This document shows, piece after piece, positions 25,238 through 35,700 of a stretch of 64,000 bases of DNA. Numbering within the stretch: position 1 is the stretch's first letter; each line of letters begins with the position of its first letter. The stretch is taken from the NCBI GenBank assembly GCA_016715205.1, contig JADKBC010000009.1, positions 1 through 64,000 of the forward strand, written 5' to 3'. The translations under genes and the position numbers were made by a program. Under the pieces are notes generated by a model, which was given only the letters and a program-made list of their open reading frames with translations, was not told where the DNA came from and searched no databases. This DNA comes from Holophaga sp. GTDB lineage: Bacteria; Acidobacteriota; Holophagae; Holophagales; Holophagaceae.

Positions 25238-28200
25238 ATGTTTCTTTCCGATCTCTCCATCAAGCGCCCCGTCCTCACCACCTGTGTGATGCTGGCGCTC
25301 GTGGTGCTGGGCCTCTTCAGCATGAAGGGCCTGGGCATCGATCAATACCCCAAGATTGATTTTCCCATCGTCACCGTGAGCGTGCCCTACCCCGGCGCCA
25401 GCCCGGATGCGGTGGAGCAGGATGTTGTCAAGAAAGTGGAACAGGCGCTCAACCCGCTCGAAAAAGTGCGCGAGATCAGCTCCACCAGCCAGGACAGCCT
25501 GGGCATCGTGGTGGTGGAATTCCAGTTGGAACGGGATGTGGACAAAGCCCTCGAGGATGTGCGCTCCAAGCTGGGCCAGATCCGCCAGACCCTGCCGGAA
25601 TCCATCAAGGAACCCATCATCCAGAAAATGGATCCAGCCCAGACGCCCGTCATGTCCCTGGTGCTCCGGACCGTCGAAGGCCACACCAAGCTCGAGGATC
25701 GTGAACTCACGCGCATCGGTGACGAATTTTTGAAGCGACGCCTGGAAAATATTCCCGGCGTGGGCAGCGTCACCCTGGTGGGTGAAAGCAAGCGTGAAAT
25801 CCTTGTGCAGGTGGATCCCGCCAAGTTGGAAGCCGTGGGCGTCACCATCCAGCAGGTCATGGGCAGCCTTGGCAATGACACACGGGCCGTGCCTTCCGGC
25901 AACCTGCTGCAGGGTAGCCGCGAAGTCGCGGTGCGGGTGGATGCCAAGGCCCGCCAGGTGAAGGATTTTGAAAACGTCATTGTGGGCAACCAGAAGGGCC
26001 GTCCCATCGAACTGAGGGAAGTTGCCAAGGTCGTGGACGGGGTCAAAGAAAAGCGCTCCCTGGCCCGGCTCAATGGCCAGAATGCTGTGGCCCTCGACAT
26101 CCAGCGGCAGGTGGGCGGCAACACCGTGGCCATGGCCGAATCGGTAAAGAAGGCCCTCACGGAGCTCAAGCCCGATCTCGAAAAACAGGGCGTCCACGTG
26201 GAGATCGCCAAGGACAACAGCCGTTTCATCAATGACGCGGTGGAAGACGTCAAGGTGTCCATCCTCCTGGGTGGCATCCTCACGGTCATCATCGTGTTCT
26301 TCTTCTTGAAGAGCTGGCGCAGCACCTTGATCACCAGCCTCACGCTTCCGGTGTCCGTCATTGGCGCCTTCATCATCATGAAGGCCCTGGATTTCACCCT
26401 GAACACCATGACCTTGATGGGCCTATCCCTGGCCATCGGCATCCTGATCGATGACGCCATCGTGGTGCGCGAAAACATCACGCGCCACGCGGAAATGGGC
26501 AAGGACCACATCACCGCAGCCCGCGAAGGCACGGCGGAAATCGGCCCGGCGGTCATTGCGACCACCCTTTCCCTGCTGGCCGTGTTCGTGCCCGTGGCCT
26601 TCATGGGCGGCATCGTGGGGCGTTTCTTCTACCCCTTCGCCATGGTCGTGGCCTTCGCAGTGGCCATTTCCCTGTTCGTGAGTTTCACCCTGGATCCCAT
26701 GCTCAGCGCCGTCTGGCCGGATCCCGAACACGAGAAGGGCTTCCAGGAAAGCCACCACGGCCACCGTCGATTCATCATGAAGAGCGTGGACTGGTTCAAC
26801 GATCAGCTCGACAGTTGGGAAAAGGGCTACAAAATCGCCATCTCATGGGCATTGGGCCACCGGTGGACGGTCATGTTCATTGGCCTTGGCAGCTTCGTCT
26901 TAGCCATCGTGCTCATGGTGTTTCTGATGGGCCAGGACTTCATGCCCGATTTCGACCGTGGCGATCTCCAAGTGAGCTTCAAGACAGAGCCCGGCGCGAC
27001 CCTGGAAGCCACCCGGGTCAAGGCGGACCGCATTGAACAGATCCTGAAGGAAAACCCCTCGGTCGAACTCACCTACACCACTATCGGCACCGGTTTGTTC
27101 GGCACCATCAACGAAGGCAAGATCTACGTGAAGTTGAAGGAAGGGCGCCGTCCCTCGCACACCGCCATCCGCCGCCAGTTGCGGGAGCACTTCCGCAGCG
27201 TGCCCGGGGCTGAAATCGGCATTGGTCCCGTGGCGGATTTCGGTGACGAAAAGCCCTTCAACATTGCCATCCTCAGCCCCGATCGACGGACCGTGGAACA
27301 GGCGGAACCCCAAGTGCGGGCCCTGTTCCAGCGCATCACCGGCGCCGTGGATATCACCAGCAGCCGGGATCTGGGCAAACCGGAACTGCGGCTGACCGTG
27401 GATCGCAAACAGGCTTCGGACCTGGGTGTTTCGCCCGCGGCCCTCGCCAGTGTGGTGCGCCCCATGGTGGATGGCCTGGAGGTTGCGAAGTATGAAGACC
27501 CCGGTTCGGGCGAACAGTACGATGTGCGCGTGCGGCTCTCGGATGAAGCCCGCGGACGCCCCGCTGAAATTGCAGAAATGAACCTCGTTTCCACGAAGAA
27601 GGACAAGGCTGGCAACAACCTCATGGTCAAGGTGGCCAATGTGGCCCACTTTGAAGAAACGGTGGCCGCAGCCAAACTGCAGCGCCGCCAACTGCAAGCC
27701 CAGCTCATGCTCTCAGCCAACAAGGAGAGCAAGACCCTTGGCGAAGTGGTGGGTGAGCTCGGCAAGGGCCTCGCCGAAATGAAGAAGCAGGGCACCCTGC
27801 CCGAAGGCGTGAAGGTCGATTTCGTGGGTCAGGCCCGCAACAACAAGGAAACCGGCGCCTACATGGCCACCGCTCTCCTGCTGGCACTGTTCTTCATCTA
27901 CTTTGTGCTGGCCAGCCAGTTCGAAAGCTTCAAACTGCCGGTCACCATCATGGTGAGTCTGCCCCTCTCGATGGTAGGCATGGTGCTGATGCTGCTGGTG
28001 ACGGGCGATCCCATGAGCATGATGACCCAGATTGGCCTGATTCTCTTGATGGGCTTGGTAACCAAGAACGCCATTCTGCTGGTGGATCGCGCGCTCCAGC
28101 TCATGCGTGAAGAAGGCGTGCCCCGCCGTGAAGCCATCATCCAGGCTGGCATGACGCGCCTGCGTCCCATCCTGATGACCTCCTTTGCCATGGTGGGCGG

Positions 28201-28405
28201 CATGCTGCCCCTGTTCCTGGCCCTGGGCGCGGGCGCGGAAATGCGCGCCCCCATGGCCCGTGCCGTGGTGGGTGGCATCATCACGTCCACGTTGCTCACG
28301 CTCATCGTGATTCCCGTCTTCTTTGACATCCTGGACGATTTCACATGGAAGAAGGCATGGCAGCGGGTCCTGGCTCGCGTCCGCTCCCTTCGGGCAAGTG
28401 AATGA
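25238..28405 (+). CDS. RND multidrug efflux transporter (HAE1-like), inner membrane
   Basis: The 1055-residue protein has the usual length and topology: helix 1 (RPVLTTCVMLALVVLGLFSM), PKIDFPIVTVSVPYPGASP, two large periplasmic loops, the helix 4 proton-relay Asp pair in LSLAIGILIDDAIVVRENI, and the second-half helices with GLVTKNAILLVDRA. Pumps of this type export amphiphilic compounds by proton antiport, working as a trimer with the adaptor and OMF encoded upstream. Its stop overlaps the start of the quinone reductase gene (ATGA), so these are translationally coupled. Confidence 0.95.
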   Translation: MFLSDLSIKRPVLTTCVMLALVVLGLFSMKGLGIDQYPKIDFPIVTVSVPYPGASPDAVEQDVVKKVEQALNPLEKVREISSTSQDSLGIVVVEFQLERDVDKALEDVRSKLGQIRQTLPESIKEPIIQKMDPAQTPVMSLVLRTVEGHTKLEDRELTRIGDEFLKRRLENIPGVGSVTLVGESKREILVQVDPAKLEAVGVTIQQVMGSLGNDTRAVPSGNLLQGSREVAVRVDAKARQVKDFENVIVGNQKGRPIELREVAKVVDGVKEKRSLARLNGQNAVALDIQRQVGGNTVAMAESVKKALTELKPDLEKQGVHVEIAKDNSRFINDAVEDVKVSILLGGILTVIIVFFFLKSWRSTLITSLTLPVSVIGAFIIMKALDFTLNTMTLMGLSLAIGILIDDAIVVRENITRHAEMGKDHITAAREGTAEIGPAVIATTLSLLAVFVPVAFMGGIVGRFFYPFAMVVAFAVAISLFVSFTLDPMLSAVWPDPEHEKGFQESHHGHRRFIMKSVDWFNDQLDSWEKGYKIAISWALGHRWTVMFIGLGSFVLAIVLMVFLMGQDFMPDFDRGDLQVSFKTEPGATLEATRVKADRIEQILKENPSVELTYTTIGTGLFGTINEGKIYVKLKEGRRPSHTAIRRQLREHFRSVPGAEIGIGPVADFGDEKPFNIAILSPDRRTVEQAEPQVRALFQRITGAVDITSSRDLGKPELRLTVDRKQASDLGVSPAALASVVRPMVDGLEVAKYEDPGSGEQYDVRVRLSDEARGRPAEIAEMNLVSTKKDKAGNNLMVKVANVAHFEETVAAAKLQRRQLQAQLMLSANKESKTLGEVVGELGKGLAEMKKQGTLPEGVKVDFVGQARNNKETGAYMATALLLALFFIYFVLASQFESFKLPVTIMVSLPLSMVGMVLMLLVTGDPMSMMTQIGLILLMGLVTKNAILLVDRALQLMREEGVPRREAIIQAGMTRLRPILMTSFAMVGGMLPLFLALGAGAEMRAPMARAVVGGIITSTLLTLIVIPVFFDILDDFTWKKAWQRVLARVRSLRASE

Positions 28406-29004
28406 GCACGCGGATCCTGGTCATCCTTGGCCACCCCGACCGCGCCAGCCTCTGCGGCGCCCTGGCGGAAAGCTACGCCCAGGGCGCCCAGGAGGCGGGC
28501 GCCGAGGTGGAAATCCTGCGGCTGGGCGAGCTTGAGTTCGACCCCGTGCTGCATCAGGGTTATCAAAAAATACAGCCCCTGGAACCTGATCTGCAGCGTG
28601 CCCAGGAACGCATCACCTGGGCCCAGCACCTCGTCCTGGTCTACCCGACGTGGTGGGGCGGCCCGCCGGCGCTGCTGAAAGGCTTTTTCGACCGCGCCTT
28701 CCTGCCCGGTTTTGCCTTCCGTTCCCGCGCCAAAGGCCCCTTCTGGGATCGTCTCCTGTCCGGGCGATCCGGGCGCTTGCTGGTGACAGCTGATTCGCCG
28801 GGATTCTACGACTGGCTCGTCAATGGCATGCCTGCGGTTCGCATGGTCAAGCAGGCGGTGCTCGCGTTTTGCGGCGTGAAACCAGTGGCTGTCCACCGGT
28901 TCGCCACGGTGAAGACCTCCAATCGCAGACGTCGACTCCAGTGGCTCACGGAAGTCAGAGAACTCGGCGTGAAGGATGCCAAAAAGAAGGCCGATTTGCC
29001 CTGA
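28402..29004 (+). CDS. Flavodoxin-fold NAD(P)H dehydrogenase (quinone) family protein
   Basis: The 200-residue protein begins RILVILGHPDRASLCGALAE, the FMN phosphate-binding loop of the NQO1/MdaB-type fold, and contains the characteristic LVYPTWWGGPPALLKGFFDRAF. Such enzymes reduce quinones by two electrons using NAD(P)H and FMN. The start overlaps the RND stop by four bases, placing it in the efflux operon. That suggests the pump and the reductase answer the same toxic quinone or redox-active compound, which is an inference from context. Confidence 0.88.
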   Translation: MSTRILVILGHPDRASLCGALAESYAQGAQEAGAEVEILRLGELEFDPVLHQGYQKIQPLEPDLQRAQERITWAQHLVLVYPTWWGGPPALLKGFFDRAFLPGFAFRSRAKGPFWDRLLSGRSGRLLVTADSPGFYDWLVNGMPAVRMVKQAVLAFCGVKPVAVHRFATVKTSNRRRRLQWLTEVRELGVKDAKKKADLP

Positions 29005-29156
29005 CAGAGGTTGTCATTATTCAGCGTGCATCCGAGTTGGAGCGGAACAAAAACCAAGATGAACACCGATGCACGCGAATTCAAACAGGCGATCCAATCA
29101 ACCGTTTCCCATGATTGCTTCGCCGGAAACCAAGTCCAACCAAAGGCCCTTTTGAA

Positions 29157-29876
29157 ATGACTGAATCCACCGAAACTGCCACCACCTTCCACCGAATCGC
29201 CGAGGAACGCCGCACCATCCGGGCCTTTCTGCCGGATCCTCTGCCCCAGGAGGTGCTGGACCGCTGCCTGGACAGCGCCCTGCGCGCCGCCAGTTCCAGC
29301 AACCTCCAGCCCTGGGAATTCGTGATCATCAAGGATCCAGTGGTGCGGAAGCAGGCCAATGCCATCTGCTTTGAACAACGGGGTCCCCAGACCGCCCCGG
29401 TCCTCATTGCCCTCGTAACCCACCGTGAAACGCAAAAACGCCACAGCCGCTTCATCCTGGACACGTTGAAAGAACGCGGAATCCTGCGCAAAAGCCAGGA
29501 GCAGTACTGGAGCCGCCTGATGCCCTTAATTTATGCCCAGGGGCCCTTCGGCATTCTGGGGATGTTCAAGAAAGCCGCAAGCCGCCTGGTGTCGCTCTTC
29601 CGGCCCATGCACAACATGCTCAGCCTGGCGGATCTCCGGGTGATGACCCACAAGTCCAGCGCCCTGGCCGCAGCCACCTTCATGCTCGCGCTGAAGGCTG
29701 AAGGGTTCGATTCCTGCCCCATGGAAGGCTTCGATCCTTGGCGGGCCAAGAAGCTGCTCGGCCTGCCACGGGGCGCGGAAGTCTGCATGTTCCTCGCCGT
29801 GGGAAAACGCGCCGAAACCGGCCTCTGGTGGGAACGGATCCTGGTACCTCGAGCATGGACTGTGCGGGAGATTTGA
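29157..29876 (+). CDS. Nitroreductase-family protein
   Basis: The 239-residue FMN-dependent family member shows the N-terminal ERRTIRAFLPDPLPQEVLD, the LRAASSSNLQPWEFVIIKDP segment that binds FMN, and the C-terminal GLPRGAEVCMFLAVGKR. It carries an insertion with a hydrophobic stretch (about 120-165) that some larger nitroreductases have. ATG 29157 is chosen because AAAGG lies about 12 bases upstream and the family N-terminus begins soon after. It is 152 bp after the quinone reductase gene on the same strand, so it may belong to the detoxification operon or have its own promoter. Confidence 0.88.
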   Translation: MTESTETATTFHRIAEERRTIRAFLPDPLPQEVLDRCLDSALRAASSSNLQPWEFVIIKDPVVRKQANAICFEQRGPQTAPVLIALVTHRETQKRHSRFILDTLKERGILRKSQEQYWSRLMPLIYAQGPFGILGMFKKAASRLVSLFRPMHNMLSLADLRVMTHKSSALAAATFMLALKAEGFDSCPMEGFDPWRAKKLLGLPRGAEVCMFLAVGKRAETGLWWERILVPRAWTVREI

Positions 29877-29918
29877 AGGGGGGAATCCTCCCCGCGCGTT
29901 AGCCCCGGAGCATCCCCG

Positions 29919-31060
29919 ATGCCCTTCTCCCACCTTTCCCTCAGCCCTGAGCTTGTTTTCGCCTTCCAGGCCTTGGGGTACGTGAAACCATTTCCCGTCC
30001 AGGAGCAAACAATCCCGCTGTCCTCGCGGGAAAGGATCTGGTGGTGCAAGCCCAGACCGGCTCAGGGAAAACCATCGCCTTCCTGGCGCCCCTGCTGCAT
30101 ATCCTGGCTACGGGCAGGACGGGCAAAACCCCAGGCAACCCGCCCCGGGTGCTGGTCCTGGTACCCACCCGGGAACTGGCCATGCAGGTCCACCACCGTG
30201 CGGTTGACCTGGCCCGGCATCTGCCCATCGCCCTGAAGATCCGGGCGGTCTTTGGCGGCGTTTCCGTAAACCCTCAGATGATGGCCCTCCGCGGCGGTGC
30301 AGACCTGGTTATCGCGACCCCGGGCAGGCTCTTGGATCTGGTGCGCCAGAATGCACTCAGCCTGGGTGGCCTGCGCCATCTGGTGATCGATGAGGCCGAC
30401 AAGATGCTGGAACTCGGCTTCAGTGAAGAGATGGAAGAGATCAAACAGCTGATACCTGTAAATCGCCAGACGCTCCTGTTCTCCGCGACCATGAACACCA
30501 CCGTTCAGACCGTCGTACAGGCCTTTCTCAAGGCTCCCCAGAGCATCCAGGTGGAAGCAGGGCCTGACCTGGCGGTGGTCATCGAGGAGAAAGCCTACCT
30601 GCTCCCCTTGGAGCAGAAAGGGCCCTTCCTGCGAGAGCTTCTGTTGCGCGAGCCCTGGGCACAGGTGCTGATATTCGTGGCTTCGGGAAGGCGGGCCGAC
30701 AATGTGGTGCGCAAGCTTGGCAACAACGGCATCCGGGCGCTCTCGCTGCATGGTGACAAGAGCCAAAGTGCCCGAACCGACGCTCTGGAACAGTTCCGCG
30801 ACGGCCGACTGAGCGTGCTGGTGGCCACCGACCTCATTTCACGGGGTATCGATGTGAGTGGCCTTGCCTGCGTCATCAACTACGATCTCCCCCGCTCTCC
30901 CCGCGACTATGTGCATCGCATTGGCCGCACCGGGCGCGCGGGCAACACCGGCCTCGCCATCAGCCTTGTCGGCCCAGAAGAAGAAGCCCACCTTGGGCTC
31001 ATTGAGAAAAAGATGGGTCGCAGGATCACCCGGGAACAGGTTCTCGCCCCCCGGGCCTGA
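29919..31060 (+). pseudogene. DEAD-box RNA helicase, single-base deletion near the N-terminus
   Basis: The N-terminus FSHLSLSPELVFAFQALGY and the Q-motif FPVQEQTIP read from ATG 29919; the frame is then lost at about 30017, where ATCCCGCTG should be ATCCCGGCTG. From there the next frame gives VVQAQTGSGKT (motif I), PTRELAMQ, VIDEADKMLELGF (DEAD), SATM, and the helicase C domain with ATDLISRGIDV and HRIGRTGRAG to a stop at 31060. The corrected length is about 380 residues, a compact RhlE-like enzyme without a long tail. It is the only frame break seen after 6.93 kb. An internal ATG at 30041 would lose the Q-motif. Confidence 0.88.
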
Positions 31061-31066
31061 CCCTGT

Positions 31067-32749
31067 CTATGAACGAAACTCCCGAATCGATTCCAGAAAC
31101 ACCGTGCCGTAGAGCTGTAGTTTTTTGATGCCTACACCGCTGAGCGCCAGGAAATGTTCCTCGGTTTCAGGTCGGAAACGCGCCATGTGCTGCAGCGTGG
31201 CATCGCTGAATACCACGTAGGCGGGAACGCCACGCTCATCCGCCAGCCGTTTCCGCAGGGTTTTGAGGCGCAGGAACAGGGCTTCCTCTTCATCGTGCGC
31301 AATGGGCTCGGCGGTCGGCAGGGGGCCGGAGAGTTTGATGCGGAGTTTTTTTGAGGCCTTGGGCGCTTCCACCAGGAGATCGCGCCCGGTGCAGTGGTCG
31401 CAGCTGGTGCGACACACATCGAGGGCCTCACCAAAATGCCGGGCCAGCATTTGATGGCGGCACTGGGTGGCTTCAGCATAGCGATACATTTCCCGCACCT
31501 GCCGCCGCTGAACTTCCGCCAGCCCTGATTCCAGGCCATCCGAAAAACGTTCAAGACTCATGACATCGGCCCACGAATAAAACAGGATGCAATCCGCATC
31601 CGCCCCATCGCGGCCCGCACGGCCAATTTCCTGGGAATAACCTTCCAGGCTCTTGGGCATATCCCGATGGATCACGAAGCGCACGTTGCTCTTGTCGATG
31701 CCCATGCCAAAGGCGATGGTGGCCACCACCACATCTGCATCATCCCGGCGGAAGGCTTCCTGCGCCTTTTCCCGCGCCTCGGCATCCATGCCCGCGTGGT
31801 AGGCCACGGCCCGAATGCCGTGCTCGGCCAGAAAGGTGGCCGTGCTCTCCACGCTCTTCCGGCTCAAGCAGTACACAATGCCTGTTTGCCCCCGCCTGGC
31901 CTCCACCAGCCGCAGGATGGCATCCCGCACCGTGGGTCCATCACTGCCCTTCTTGATGGCGTGGATTTTGAGGTTGGAACGAAGGAAGGAGCCCCGAAAG
32001 CGGAAGGGCTGCTGCATACCCAACTGTTCCACGATATCCGTGGCCACCGCGTCCGTGGCCGTGGCGGTGAGCGCCAGCACCGGCAGCTTACCGAAGCGCG
32101 CCTTCAACCCGGCCAGGTTGCGGTACGAGGGGCGGAAATCATGGCCCCAGTGGCTGATGCAGTGGGCTTCATCCACCGCAATGAGACGCAGGTCCAGTTG
32201 CTCCAGCAGGGGCGCAATGCTCTGCTCGATGCCCTCCGGCGCAGCATAGACCAGTTCATATTCACCCCGGTGCAGACCTTGTACCCTCGCCCGGCGCTGT
32301 TCTGCCGTCAGGCTGGAGTTGAGGCAAGTGGCCCGCAAACCACCTTCCACCAGCGCATCCACCTGGTCCTTCATCAGGGCAATCAACGGTGAGATCACCA
32401 GAGTGGTCCCGCCCAGCAATCGCGCTGGGAGTTGATACAAAAGGCTTTTCCCCGAGCCCGTGGGCATCACCGCCAAGGCGTCGCGGCCCGCGAGCACAGC
32501 CTGAATCACTTCCTCCTGGCCGGGACGAAAGGTGGAAAAGCCGAACACCTCTTTCATCTGAAGGCGCAGCCGTACCGACTCTCCCATGGCTTTCAATTCA
32601 GAAAGCACCGGGGCCGTGAAGGCCTTGGGCTGGCTGCGATAGCTCTGGCGAAGGGTGTCCAAGGCGCGCTGCAGGCCCGGCAGGTCATCCCGGACCGAGG
32701 CTTCGCGAAGGGCCGTGAGCTCACTGAAGATGGGTGTCTGATTCGTCAT
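31067..32749 (-). CDS. recQ: ATP-dependent DNA helicase RecQ
   Basis: RecQ unwinds recombination and replication intermediates. The 560-residue protein has FRPGQEEVIQAVLAGRDALA, the Walker A MPTGSGKS, DEAHCISHWGHDFRPSY, helicase C motifs (SQEIGRAGRDGADA), the RecQ zinc site (CRHQML then CRTSCDHC), and a C-terminal HRDC domain (EEALFLRLKTLRKRLADERG). An extra N-terminal helical segment of about 65 residues precedes the helicase core. The gene starts six bases after dnaE ends, so the two are probably co-transcribed. It converges with the DEAD-box gene with a gap of only six bases. Confidence 0.95.
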   Translation of the reverse strand: MTNQTPIFSELTALREASVRDDLPGLQRALDTLRQSYRSQPKAFTAPVLSELKAMGESVRLRLQMKEVFGFSTFRPGQEEVIQAVLAGRDALAVMPTGSGKSLLYQLPARLLGGTTLVISPLIALMKDQVDALVEGGLRATCLNSSLTAEQRRARVQGLHRGEYELVYAAPEGIEQSIAPLLEQLDLRLIAVDEAHCISHWGHDFRPSYRNLAGLKARFGKLPVLALTATATDAVATDIVEQLGMQQPFRFRGSFLRSNLKIHAIKKGSDGPTVRDAILRLVEARRGQTGIVYCLSRKSVESTATFLAEHGIRAVAYHAGMDAEAREKAQEAFRRDDADVVVATIAFGMGIDKSNVRFVIHRDMPKSLEGYSQEIGRAGRDGADADCILFYSWADVMSLERFSDGLESGLAEVQRRQVREMYRYAEATQCRHQMLARHFGEALDVCRTSCDHCTGRDLLVEAPKASKKLRIKLSGPLPTAEPIAHDEEEALFLRLKTLRKRLADERGVPAYVVFSDATLQHMARFRPETEEHFLALSGVGIKKLQLYGTVFLESIREFRS

Positions 32750-32755
32750 GCTGGA

Positions 32756-35700
32756 TCAGAATTTCCAGCTCAGGCCGCAGCCGGTTTCCTTGGCCAACTT
32801 TTCGGCCAAATCAGGATCAAAGCGAATGCGTAATTCCGGCCCGGCTTTCACCAGGGCCACAATCCCATCGCGGCTGCGGTATTCAAACTGCAGCGGCAGG
32901 CTGCCGTGGTGCAGGCGCAAAATTGGCAACAGGTTGGCGGGATACTCGCCCAGGGGCAGTTTCACGGTGGCCCCGGTGAACCCGCGGCCCTGGAAATCCT
33001 CCAGCGGTTCGATGCTGATGATGAACAGCTTCAGCACCGTTTGCTCTTCTTCGTCCTCGGCTTCCCCGGAGTTGTTGTTGCTGGTTACGGTTTCGATCTT
33101 CAACTCGCCCGTAACACGCAGCAGCGCATCCGGCAGCGCCAGATGACTGAACAGCTCGTAGACCCGGGAGCGCTTTTTGGTGATGGGGTCAAAGCGCGAG
33201 GAATACATCAGGGCTTCGATCTTATCGGTGAGGTCTTCCAATTGCAGGATGGCCCAGGGCTCACCCTTCTGGTTGGTCTTGAAGGCCACGTTGCTGACCA
33301 TCACCCCCACGGAGACTTCATCCTTGTCCTTCACCTTGCCACTGGCAACCTGCTCCTTGAGGGCCGCGATGCCACCGATGGTATGTACCTTCACGGCATC
33401 GATGAACTCCTCCAAAGGGTGCCCCGAAACATAGAGGCCGAGCGAGTCCCGCTCGTTCTTCAACCGTTCCTTGCGGCTCCAGGACTCGACGTCCTCGGGC
33501 AGGCACCAGTTGTCCGCCAGTGATGCCATCTCGGCTTCATCGAAGAGCGAGGTCATGCCAAGATCGGCGCCGCCACCCTTCGAGGCATTCTGGATGGCCG
33601 AAGGCAGGCCTTCCAGCAGGGCCGCCCGATTGGGTTCCAGAGAATCAAAGGCGCCGGCCTTGATGAGACATTCCCAAACCTTGCGGTTGGCCTTGGTCAG
33701 ATCAGTGCTCTTCAGGGCGTGGAAGAAATCCTTGAAACCACCTTCTGCCCTGCGCCCTTCCAGGATGGCTTCCAGCGCGGCTTCGCCCAGCCCCTTGATG
33801 GCCGCGAGCCCGAAACGAATTTCGGAAGGGCCGGTGATGGTGAAATCCAGCCGTGATTCGTTGATGTCAGGTCCCAGGATCTGCAGGCCGATCTCTCGGC
33901 AATTCTGGATGTACTTCACCACGTCATCGGTGCGCTGGCTCTTGGTGCTGAGCAGCCCAGCCATGAACTCCGTGCGGTAGTTGGCCTTCAGGTAGCCCGT
34001 TTCGTAGGCCACCATGGCGTAGGCGGCACTATGGGATTTGTTGAAACCGTAGCCCGCGAAGAATTCGATCAGGTCGAAGAGCTCCGCAACCTTGGCCTTC
34101 TCGTAGCCGCGCTTGGCGCCCTGATCGATGAACTTGTCCTTTTCCTTGGCCATCTTGGCCTTGTCCTTCTTGCCCATGGCGCGACGCAGCATGTCCGCTT
34201 CGCCCAGGCTGTAGCCAGCGATGAGCGAAGCGATCTGCATGACCTGTTCCTGGTACAGAATCACGCCGTAGGTGGGCGCCAGGATGGGTTCCAGGTCCGG
34301 GAACATGTAGACCACGGGCTTCCGCCCATGGCGGCAATCCACATAGGTATCACCCATCCCCGCGCCCAATGGCCCCGGCCGGAAGAGGGCATTGAGCGCA
34401 ATCAGATCGTCGAAGCGGTCTGGCTGCAGCTTGCGCAGCAGGCCCTTCATGCCGCCGGATTCGAACTGGAACACCCCATCCGTATCGCCCGAGGAAAACA
34501 GCTCGAAGGTTTTTTTGTCGTCAAACCCTCGGATGGTGAGCATGTCCAGGGGCTTGCCCTGGGTCTCGGCGATGTACCCCTGGGTCTTGGCAATCTGCGT
34601 GAGGGTTTCGAGGCCCAGAAAATCCATTTTCAGCAGGCCCGCGCGCTCGGCCTCCACCATGGTGTACTGCACCATCACCTTGTCATCGCGGTCCTTGGCC
34701 AGGGGCGCGAAGGTGGTCAAGTCATCGGGGGCGATGATCACGCCTGCGGCATGAACGCCTGTGTTGCGCGCCAGGCCCTCGAGCCGCGCGGCGATATCCA
34801 CCACCTCCTTGACCTCGGGTTCCCGCTCGTAGCGTTCGCGCAATTTCTCGCTCTGCTCCAAGGCCAGGGACATGGTCATGGGTTGACCCGGCACCATGGG
34901 CACCAACTTGGTCAGTTCGTTGGACCAGGCGAAATCCTTCTCGTAGACCCGCGCCACGTCCTTGAGCACCGCCTTGGTCTTGAGCTGATTGATGGTGATG
35001 ATGTTCGACACCCGATCCTTGCCGTATTTGTCGGTGACGTAATCGATCACCTTCTGACGGCCATCGCGGCAGAAATCGATGTCCACGTCAGGCATGGACA
35101 CGCGTTCAGGGTTGAGGAAGCGCTCGAAGAGCAGGTCGTACTGCATCGGATCGATATCGGTGATCATCAGCGACCAGGCCACGATGGAGCCCGCCGCCGA
35201 ACCACGGCCCGGCCCCACGGGAACGCCCATTTCCCGGGCCTTGGCGATGAAATCCCACACCAGCAAGAAGTAGCCTGGGTAGCCCATTTTGAGGATGGTC
35301 TCCAGTTCAAATTCCAGGCGCGCCCGGTATGTTTCTTCGCTGTGCTTAAGGCGGTTCGCACTCCAAAGGGGCTGGCATTCCACCACGCGCTTTTCGAACC
35401 ACTCCCGGCTCACCTGCACGAAATAGCTGTCGAGCGTATGGCCACTGGGCACCGGGAACTGCGGCGTGATGGGCTTGCGTGTGATGGGGAAGAGATCAAT
35501 CTTGGCGGCGATTTCCAGAGTACGTTCCAGCACTTCGGGGTTCTGACCAAAGACCTTGGCCATTTCCTCGGGGCTTTTCACATAGAACTGATCCGTGGAA
35601 AACCGCATGCGGCGCTGCTGGTTCTTGAGGGTCTTGGTGCCGATGCAGAGCAGCGTATCGTGCAGATCCGCATCATCGTGATTCAGGTAGTGGGCATCAT

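Noticed and set aside
24110..26197. 695-codon open frame on the minus strand
   Set aside because: It is fully antisense to the adaptor and RND genes. Its His/Gly/Leu-rich composition is the usual mirror of GC-rich codons and it has no domain-like motifs.
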